A stretch of DNA of 64,000 nt from Talpa occidentalis (Eukaryota > Chordata > Mammalia > Eulipotyphla > Talpidae): assembly GCF_014898055.3 (NCBI RefSeq), contig NW_023601433.1:20263641-20327640 (forward strand). The letters run 5' to 3'. Shown piece by piece: positions 56,456-64,000 of the stretch. The notes under the pieces are model-generated. The model saw nothing but the letters and a program-made list of their open reading frames with translations. It was not told the DNA's origin and made no database searches. Each line of letters starts with the position of its first letter. Positions within the stretch are counted from its first letter, which is position 1. Made by a program: the position numbers and the translations under genes.

Positions 56456-57015
56456 ACAGCCTGAGGGCCAAAAAGACTGACCCCAAGCACAAGACTCACC
56501 TCAGGTCCCCCTACAGCTTGAGTGCTCGGTGAACATCAGTTGTATAACACAAGGGCCCTCTTCACTGCATCCCAGGTGGATAGTGGCCTTGGGAGGGAGC
56601 CCAGAGACCCTGGCACTGTGTAAGCCAAGAGCCAGGTGGTGGCCAGGGCAGCACAGAGTATGGCCAGAGAAGACCAAGACAAGAAAGGTCACAGAGGCCC
56701 GGAGGGCCCAACTCTGAGGCTGTATATGCACAGGGGGGTCAGCTCATGACATTGGCAACTGCATGACTGACCCTCTAGGAGGGGAGGGCAAGCTCCCTGA
56801 CGAGCCACACCACTGAGGTGTGCAGCTGTGTAGATTGGGGGTTTTTATTTGGATTGTGTATATTGGGGGTTTTTATTTGGATAATTTCGAATAATTTTAC
56901 TGTAAATAAAGTGTTATTGAACATTGTTACACATAAAGTTTTATTGGAATTTGAAAACATTTCCTTAGGTCATTTCCAAAATTAAAATTACTATTTCCAT
57001 TGAAAATGTATTTTA
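56456..57015. other. Unassigned sequence with a 30-bp tandem repeat
   Basis: The GC-rich part to about 56740 is of unknown type. Around 56828-56882 the word TTGGGGGTTTTTATTTGGA is repeated in tandem. No gene is recognised. Confidence 0.4.
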
Positions 57016-57275
57016 GGGCCTCCCCAGTGGCGCAGCAGGTTGAGCGCAGCCTGTCGAGCTGTACGCAGACTCCGCAGCGCTGGGTAGATCCCACAGGCCT
57101 CGGAGCAGCCCACATGGCGCGCAGACCCCTCCTGTCTCCCCGCTGCGCCCCTCATCAGTGTCTTTCAGTCAGTCTGTCTGTTCTGCCCCCAACTCTGTCT
57201 CTGGTGAATCCTCACAAACACAACCCCCATGTCTGGCTTACAACCCAGTTCTTGAGTGCATAAATAAATCTTAAA
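57016..57275 (+). mobile_element. tRNA-derived SINE, first of an inverted pair
   Basis: Head GGGCCTCCCCAGTGGCGCAG, usual body, tail TTGAGTGCATAAATAAATC. It abuts a second SINE in opposite orientation. Confidence 0.85.
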
Positions 57276-57525
57276 AGATTATTTATGCACTCAAGAACTG
57301 GGGTACAGGCCAGAGATGTGGGGGGTGAGAGGATTCACCAGAGTGGGGAACAGAACAGGCAGACTGACTGAAATGCACTGCTGAAGGGAGCAGCGGGCGT
57401 GATACGAGAGGTCTGCTGTGCCATGTGGAACCCTCTCTGGCCAGCCAGGATTGAACCAGCACTGCAGAGGCTGCAGACAGCTTCACAGTGCTGCGCTCAA
57501 CTGCCTACGCCACCAGGGGAGGCCC
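57276..57525 (-). mobile_element. tRNA-derived SINE, second of an inverted pair
   Basis: Minus-strand SINE joined tail to tail with 57016-57275. The tail and last body bases are mirror images around 57272-57278 (TGCATAAATAAATC / GATTATTTATGCA), giving a palindrome of about 500 bp overall. Confidence 0.85.
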
Positions 57526-58111
57526 TGTTTTAAATACAATTCTTAACACACCTTGCTTTATTTGCATTTAGAGTTAGGACCTTCTACCTTTTGATTTTTA
57601 GATTGTAAGAGGTTATGGAAAAATTTCATCTTTATTTATCCCACAGGCCCAGAGGTGATCGTTTTCCAAAGTCCGAGCCCTGAGCCATTGGGCGACAGAG
57701 TACCCATGGCCCCAGCAGGGGCACATTTGCAACTTGAAGCAAGCAGGGAGTAGAGAAGCAGGAGACTTCTAAGAGCTCACCTGGTCATCTGGGGGGTACA
57801 AGTCAGGCTCCTGGCCAGTCACTCCCTGAAACCTTTAGTCCACCCCCAGGCCTTGTCCCAACATAACTCCAGGTAATGAGCAGGTAGGTCACAGTGGGCT
57901 GGGGCAGGCAGGCTGGGGCAGAAGGCACAGGCGGGTCTGTTGCACACTTCGGGACTCCCAGCCTTTCACCGACAGTGTCCGTCGCAGCCAGACCCTAAAA
58001 TATCCACAAGTCTTTAAAACAACAAACAAGGTTGCTTGAATTTCTGGGAAAGATTTTTTTTAATCGTTGTTAAAAATCCTCTTACCTGAAGCTGACATAA
58101 AAGCAAGGCAT
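57526..58111. other. Old dispersed repeat, single copy of the 129-bp core
   Basis: The end (about 58030-58110) carries GCTTGAATTTCTGGGAAAG and CTTACCTGAAGCTGACATAA, as at 4267-4350. The preceding 350 bp is loosely similar in character to 3901-4232. No gene is seen. Confidence 0.45.
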
Positions 58112-58187
58112 GGGGCCTCTCTGATGGCGCAGGGGTTAAGCACAGCACTGCGAAGCCATCTGCAGCCTCTGCTGCACGAGTTCCATC
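58112..58187 (+). mobile_element. SINE 5' part, split by an LTR
   Basis: Head GGGGCCTCTCTGATGGCGCA down to GAGTTCCATC. The body resumes at 59031 with CATCCCCAGCTGGGAAGG and ends at about 59234 with an AGTAAAGAAATCTG tail. Confidence 0.85.
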
Positions 58188-59030
58188 TGATGGAGGGCAA
58201 GAATGGAAAGACTGGAAAGGGAGGCCTCACATGACTAAAACCTGACTCACGCAAGGAGGTGGGGGACGAGGGGAATAACAGGACCATTAACCCAGCTGTG
58301 GAGGTTGGACCCTTAGGTGCCAGTGCCTTGTCACAAGGCAGGAGACCCAAGCAGGATCCAAAGCTCTAGGGAGTGGTGCACAGGCTTGAGGGGAAGGATA
58401 TGGAGATTGGGCCCACCCTGGAATCTCTGGTCCCTTTCTAGTGTTGCCTGTTACCCGACATCAGCAACAAGCAGCCATTCCACATAGGAGTGACCCTCCC
58501 AAACAGAAAAGGACTGTATTAGGGCAGTCTCTGCACGGGCTCAGGGCAGCCGTCCATCTGTCCACCCGTGACTACACAGGTGCCTCTTCTCACCAACTCT
58601 CTCCCTCTGCAGAGCAGCAGCCTCCTGCCTGCCGTGACCTGTCAAGGCTACCAGCCTGCAACCATGCAGGCCTCTCAGCGAAACCTGTCCCTTTCCCGTT
58701 CCCTCATAAACCTGCCCTGTTTTTTGTTTTGTTTTTTTGTGGGACCCTCGCCAGCGGCCGGGGAACGAACAGGCGCTGCAGAGGCTGTGGGCAGCCCCTC
58801 AGCCCAGCGCTCAACCACTGCGCCAGCAGGGGAGGCCCTAAATCTGCTCTTTAATGTAACTAGTGTCTCTGTCTCGTGGAGAAACGTGGCTGGGGAACTT
58901 GCTGTGTCCCGCTGTAACAGGAGCTCTGGGGGCACCTTTCCCAGAGTGACCCCCAGGAACCGCACGCACTCTACAACCTACATTTTGGTGACCGTGAAGG
59001 GACTCATCACGTCATCTGGTGCCAACATCA
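58188..59030. mobile_element. LTR-type insertion, 843 bp, inside a SINE
   Basis: The insert has perfect 5-bp inverted ends TGATG...CATCA and is flanked by CATC at 58184-58187 and 59031-59034, the 4-bp duplication expected from a retroviral integrase. The SINE sequence is continuous once one CATC is removed. A half-SINE lies inside it at about 58720-58838. No coding sequence is recognised, and the orientation is uncertain, although CATAAACCTGCCC near 58706 hints at plus. Confidence 0.7.
58720..58838 (-). mobile_element. Half-SINE (tRNA head with its own poly(A))
   Basis: On the minus strand it starts GGGCCTCCCCTGCTGGCGCAG and runs through the B-box region only. It then passes directly into an A-rich tail (TTTTTGTTTTGTTTTTTTG on plus). 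The usual 3' body is absent. Confidence 0.65.
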
Positions 59031-59234
59031 CATCCCCAGCTGGGAAGGTGACCCGCAGGGCACCGCAGACCTCTCCTGTCTCCCCGCTGCTCCCCTCAGC
59101 AGTGGATTGCAGTCAGTCCACCTGTCCTGTTCCCCATTCTGTCTCTGGTGAAACCCCTTAACCCCACCCCCACACCTCTGGCTGCACCCCAGCTCTTATG
59201 TTTATAAGTAAAGAAATCTGTTAAAAAATAAGTA
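59031..59234 (+). mobile_element. SINE 3' part, split by an LTR
   Basis: Continuation of 58112-58187, with body and A-rich tail. It is followed directly by another SINE. Confidence 0.85.
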
Positions 59235-59241
59235 AAAATTG

Positions 59242-59515
59242 GCCTTCCTGGTGGCACAGGTGGTTGAGCGCCGCACTGAGAGGCTGTCCGCAGCCTCTGC
59301 AGCGCCGGTTCAATTCTGGCCGGCCGGCGAGACTCCCACATGGCGGGGCAGACCTCTCCTGTCTTGCCTGCTGCTCCCTTCAACAGTGTATATTTTGTCA
59401 GTCTGACTGTTCTGTTCCCTGCTCTGTCTCCGGTGAATCCTCTCACCCTCCAGTGCATCTGGCTTGTACCCTGGTTCTTGTATAAAAAATAAATAAATCT
59501 TAAAAAAAATAAGTG
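59242..59515 (+). mobile_element. tRNA-derived SINE, well conserved
   Basis: Head GGCCTTCCTGGTGGCACAGG and B box GGTTCAATTCTGG. The body is complete and the tail is TAAAAAATAAATAAATCTT. Confidence 0.9.
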
Positions 59516-60600
59516 AAATAAAAGCACGACTAAAACATCACTTACCTGCAGATCCGGAAATGGATCCTATTGCAAACATTACAAAGCAGCTGCTATTCAA
59601 AATACATTGTGAGAAAAATGAAGGCTCTCGGCTCCACATAGAATGTTTTTCGTTGCACATCATGGTGCAGTACTATACATTCTGGCCCAGACTCTGACAT
59701 CCCTGAGTCTGTTCTGTGGTTTGGTGTCATATTCAGCCTTGAGCTGGAAGCCTGTGTTTATTTTGGGGGCTCAGACGGGTCTCCTGGGGACTGTGCAATC
59801 TTGGCTTTTGTTTCCTGAACCGTGGCTGGCCTCTCTCTGCCTTTGGATTGGTGAGCTCTATAGAGGATCGTCTACTGCCACTTTCACTTTAGTTTTCTGA
59901 TTCTATTTCCCTGCTCAGCTTTTTTCTTTTTTTTCTTTTCTCTTTAAATTATACAGGGGATCTCTTGTAAACATTTCTTTCAGGGAAGATTTGTTAGTGG
60001 ACCAATTCTTCAGCTTTTGTTTGTCTGGGAAAAACATTTTAACTCTCTTGTCTCTGTAGGAGAATCTTTGTGACCCGTATATTTTATTTCTATTCTGAAT
60101 GCGTTATTTCATCCTCTCCTTGCACTACAGTCCTCCAGAAATGTAAGTTGGGTCCATCCCCACATATGCACGGTCCATGACAGAAACTTGTTAAGAGGTG
60201 CTGGAATCTGGACCTCATTCTGGTGTGGTTACCTGAGCGTTCTGAAAGGATAACTCTACAAGACTTTCCATGAAACCAGCATCAGGAACATCATTGGTAC
60301 ACTCTACCTATAGACTAGAGAGAGAGAAATTGGAGAAAGATGAAAATTTCCATAGAAAGCAGTCCAATAAATCCAGAAAAGAAGAAACTTATCATATAAG
60401 GAAAAGAGAGCCAAGATCACCCATTTTCTGGGGCACAAGGACCATAGGGAAAGCTTTTGGTATGGGGACCTGGCAAGACTCTTGTGTATTGCCAGAGTGC
60501 TATGCAAGAAATCCCAGGTCCAGACATGCAAATGAGCCCTCTTACTTTCCTTTTGCTTTGTGAAATGAATGTGTATATTATTGTAAAATAGTCTCCTTTG
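59516..60600. other. Unassigned intergenic sequence
   Basis: No element or gene is recognised. 60270-60563 has a 97-codon open frame without a known motif. A T-rich run lies near 59920-59945. Confidence 0.4.
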
Positions 60601-60862
60601 TGGGCCTCCCCTGGTGGCGCAGCGGTTGGGCCCACAGCCCACAGCCCGCAGCCTCCGCAGTGCTGGTTCGATCCCCGGCCACCGGGAGGGTTCCACATAC
60701 TGCACAGACCTCTCCTGCCACCCGCTGCTCCCCTCAGCAGTGTACTTCCTCAGCCTGCCTGTTCTCCTCCCCGCTCTGGCTCTGGTGAATTCTCTCACCC
60801 TCCTGTGCTTCTGACTGTACCCAGTGCCTGTATAAATAAATAAATAAATCTTTAAAAAAAGT
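60601..60862 (+). mobile_element. tRNA-derived SINE, younger-looking subfamily
   Basis: Head GGGCCTCCCCTGGTGGCGCA and B box GGTTCGATCCCCGG. The body has CTGCCACCCGCTGCTCCCCT and the tail is (TAAA)n then TCTTTAAAAAAAG. It is flanked by the direct repeat GTCTCCTTTGT (60588-60600 region and again just after the tail at about 60861), which fits a target-site duplication. It shares the TGCTTCTGACTGTACCCAG ending with 63172-63452. Confidence 0.9.
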
Positions 60863-63171
60863 CTCCTTTGTACTCACTGAGTATTTCTGCTGTGAGAGAA
60901 AGATGAATACGTCAGGGGCTATCAGCAAACATTTCCTTTTTAAAGCCATTTCAGTGACTCATACAGGGCTGCCACCATATAAGTCCAAATGTGGCATTTA
61001 CTCTATGATGCTAATTAATTTCATGCATGTTTGCCTGGGGCATTATTTCTTTTCCCTGGATGTTCCTATAAGATTCAGAATTGAGAATATTATTCATTGT
61101 ACATAAAAATATAAAGGGTCTTTGTAATGCAGTCAAATATAAATGACATTTTAGGGTATCATCACTGTGAATGTTACATGAATCTCAAAGTCAAAAATCT
61201 GTTCACCTTATTAATTCAAGCATTAATTCAAGCATTCACCTTAATTCAAGCATTTTTTTTACATGGATATAGAATATTGAGTTCAATTCTTTCCTGTTTA
61301 GTGAGATGAGCTCTATATACTGACCTTGTTTTTGCAGATTTATTTCATTCTATTGTTCCTAATATGAGTTAATTTGCATTTTGGGGCTTTATATGTACCT
61401 AGTTGGCCAGAAAATTGAGCAGGCAAAAATATAAACAGACCAAAAAAACCCACAAAACCTGCAACAAAAACACCCTCTTACGTTCAGAACAATTTAATAG
61501 CAATATTTATATTAAAGACAAGAAGCTACCTATAAATCCTTGTTCATTCCATAATAGTTATAGCCTGAAATTAGTGATGCAAAAGTAGCTTTCCCAGTTC
61601 CTGTGCAGTTATGAGTGATCATGTGACTCGTTCTTCCCAATACAAAGTGAACAAATGTGACAGATGTTACCTCTGGACATGGTAAGAAGCTCATGTTCCT
61701 TCTCAATGACCTCTTAGTCCACATCCAAAGAATTGATGTAATATACTATGATATTATCTAGGATAATTGATCTGTGAGCCAGAGGTTGCTAGTATACTTA
61801 TAAGACCAAGCAGGAAAAAAATGGTTCAAGAGAACTGTTCTAAGAAAGAATTCATAAGAAAGAATTTTTTATTCTGTTGAACTGTTGCATTTGGATTTAA
61901 TGATCACCACAATCTTGTGGGTCTTCACTAATCTTTACAATATATATACTTTTTGCTATTGCTTACAAATCTTTAAGATTTCCAGAAATCCCAGTCTATG
62001 TATCTCCCTAGGAGCTTCTGTAACTTCACCTACTTTTCAATCAAGTGCACATACTTTGTGGGTATTTTGATGTGTTAAAGACTTTACTTGGGGGTGGGGG
62101 CAGAATGTCATACATATTGGTACGAAATGAAATTTTTACTGGAATGATAACTATGACATTAACAATGCATGGCGGTAAGTAGTGATTTTACCACTTCTAA
62201 AAACAGAAATACATCCCCTTAAATTTAGCCAATATTATTTGTTGTGCCCATGAACATTATCCAACAGGTTTGATGACACCGCACTTCCTGCCTTCATATT
62301 CAGACAGTGAAAGCTGTATCATGGGACAAGTGTTTTAGATGAAAAGGAACGGGTAGGAAATAAAAGTGTAATGCAAATCTAGACCCATGGTTGGATAGTT
62401 GACAGCTGCATGTCTGCAGGGAAAAAAAAGAGTCAATATTTTCTGTGAGGATAGATTGAAATGGGATTGAAGTACAGCTGGATTTTATCTGATGCTCCGT
62501 AACAGTACCCATTTCTCTCAGACGTAAAAGAAGTATCTGGATGAGTCTGACGACTTAGACTATTCAGTAATCACAAATTCTATCACTTTTCTTTGTATAT
62601 AAATATTGATATTTTTCATGTATCTAATGTGGCATTTCAGAAATAAGAATGTGTTGCTTTGTACTGTTGTGTGATGACTTCTTTAAAACCTTACCAAAAT
62701 GATGTACACAATTTTTTTTGTACTAGACAAAGAATTTTATTTTTATAAGACTGAGAAAGATATGACCCCGTGATCTCAAGTACTGTGAATTTTGAATGGT
62801 ACTACACTCAGATTTTTCTAGAAATTTCCTAATTATGTTTATATATTACCTTGATCAATATGTTTTCAATATTATGCAGAAGAAAATAGACCTTTTATTT
62901 ACATATATATAAAAAATATACTTTTCAAGAACCTATTAACTGTTCTTCCATCAACATTCAGTTAATCTTATTTATTCAATAAATTCAATCCCCAAATACT
63001 TTTTTTGGTTTTATGTTTGTCAGGCAGAATCGTATGTTCATTTTTATTATATTCCTATGTATAATGTGAAAGTTACTGGCAGAATGCAGAGGTAATTCAT
63101 ATGAGGAAAAGTTTTCTGGGTGGGGAGCATGGGGTGAGACATTCTGATTTAAAAAACACAAGTGTGGACTC
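60863..63171. other. AT-rich intergenic sequence
   Basis: No gene, RNA or known element is recognised over 2.3 kb. There is a short tandem AATTCAAGCATT repeat at about 61213-61256. Open frames are short and lack motifs. Confidence 0.45.
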
Positions 63172-63452
63172 AGTGGTTGAGCGCTCGGTGACTCAGTGGT
63201 TGAGCGCTGGGTTGCGAAGCTGCCCGCAGCCTCTGCAGTGCTGGTTTGATCCCTGCCTGCTCCTGGGCCACCAGAGGAGGGCCCCACATGGCATGCAGAC
63301 AGACCTCTCCTGCCGCCCGCTGCTCCCCTCAGCAGTGTACTTTGGTCCTTCTGCCTGCTCTGCTCGCTGCTCCGGCTCTGGTGAGTTCTCTCACCCTCTC
63401 GTGCTTCTGACTATACCCAGTGCTTGTATAAATAAATAAATCTAAAAAAAAA
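63172..63452 (+). mobile_element. tRNA-derived SINE with duplicated A-box region
   Basis: GACTCAGTGGTTGAGCGCT occurs twice (about 63168 and 63191), so the head is tandemly doubled. The body and CAGTGCTTGTATAAATAAAT tail are intact. Confidence 0.88.
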
Positions 63453-63481
63453 GAAAGAAAGAAGAGAGCTGGGCTTGAGTT

Positions 63482-63487
63482 CAGATC

Positions 63488-63520
<33 letters not shown>

Positions 63521-63521
63521 A
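63482..63521. repeat. (AAAT)n microsatellite
   Basis: About eight AAAT/AATA units follow a short G/A-rich stretch after the SINE tail. Confidence 0.85.
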
Positions 63522-63671
63522 AAAAACACAAGAAACTCTTAGTGTCATCCTGCAAATGCTGTGAAAGCTAAAAACAAGGATTATGTTGCTATACATTACT
63601 CTAAGGACAAAGACTGAAATTTAGCCTGGCCCACAGACCCTGGATCATCTATACTCCATCCCTCTTCCTTT

Positions 63672-64000
63672 AAATAAACAGAAAGATATACCCAGCTCAT
63701 GGGTTGGAGGAGTCAGCATTGTAAAAATGGTCATCCAACCCAAAGCAATTTAGAGATTCAATGCAATCCCAATAAAAATCCCAATGGCGTTCTTCAAAGA
63801 AATAGAACAAAGATTAATGAAGTTCATCAGAAAGCACAAAAGACCCCAAATAGCCAAAGCTTTCCTGATATCAAAGGGGGGAAATGAAGGTATCACACTT
63901 CTGATTTCCAACTATATGCTAAAGCCAGAGTAGTTAAAGCAGCATGGCAATGGAACAAAACCAGACACAGAGACTAATGGAACAGAATTGAGAGCCCAGA
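63672..64000 (+). mobile_element. LINE-1 ORF2 fragment, runs off the window
   Basis: Plus-strand sequence matching the RT-thumb segment of ORF2 (compare 53886-54180): it includes the AGATTCAATGCAATCCCAAT and TTCTTCAAAGAAATAGAACA regions. It has several stops and is 5'-truncated. Confidence 0.8.

Noticed and set aside
56085..56499. Pro/Ser-rich minus-strand frames over the (GGA)n tract
   Set aside because: They are pure translation of a microsatellite.
59643..59900. 85-codon open frame resembling a small membrane protein
   Set aside because: It has a hydrophobic stretch only, with no homology I recognise, no splice or promoter context and no second copy.

Overview
This window is repeat-dominated nuclear DNA from a placental mammal. 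No single-copy host protein-coding gene can be supported in it. The evidence is LINE-1 sequence on both strands, including one element with an open ORF1, many copies of a tRNA-headed SINE with an AAATAAATAAATC-type tail, endogenous-retrovirus LTRs, and a 5S ribosomal RNA gene inside its spacer. The SINE body looks to me like the kind known from rhinolophoid bats, but that is recall and only a low-confidence guess. Two runs of exactly 100 N (23477-23576 and 48762-48861) are scaffold gaps of unknown true size.

Layout. 1-1890: unassigned sequence and LTR-like repeats. 1891-12532: a repeat-rich block with LTRs, SINEs, an ERV remnant with a primer-binding site, and nested L1s on the minus strand. 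12533-23476: a GC-rich tandem satellite with units of about 448-467 bp. After the first gap, 23577-37371 repeats 1891-12532 almost base for base, apart from a 2339-bp segment present only in the second copy and an 821-bp solo LTR inserted only in the second copy. 37372-40696 is the same satellite again. 40697-42700 is a 5S rDNA spacer unit (period 1684 bp) with a 5S gene on the minus strand at 41253-41390. 42701-48761 is the satellite in inverted orientation. After the second gap come a polypurine tract, a long plus-strand L1 (about 49180-55054) with an inverted L1 3' end attached, another polypurine/GGA tract, and then SINE- and LTR-studded AT-rich sequence to the end.

The most unusual structure is the satellite around the 5S unit. 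Nearly every satellite unit carries a 14-bp match to the CTCF core consensus at the same place in the unit, and part of the array also carries a perfect NRF1-type palindrome. The CTCF-like motifs all point right in the left arm and all point left in the right arm, so they converge on the 5S unit. Both arms have a three-unit higher-order repeat. This resembles CTCF-binding macrosatellites such as human DXZ4, here placed around a 5S rDNA unit. The 5S gene has an upstream D-box-like element at the expected distance, but it carries a 17-bp tandem duplication just before box A and several substitutions, so it is probably a decayed or variant copy. Whether the 24-kb duplication is a real segmental duplication or two haplotypes placed in series cannot be decided from the sequence.
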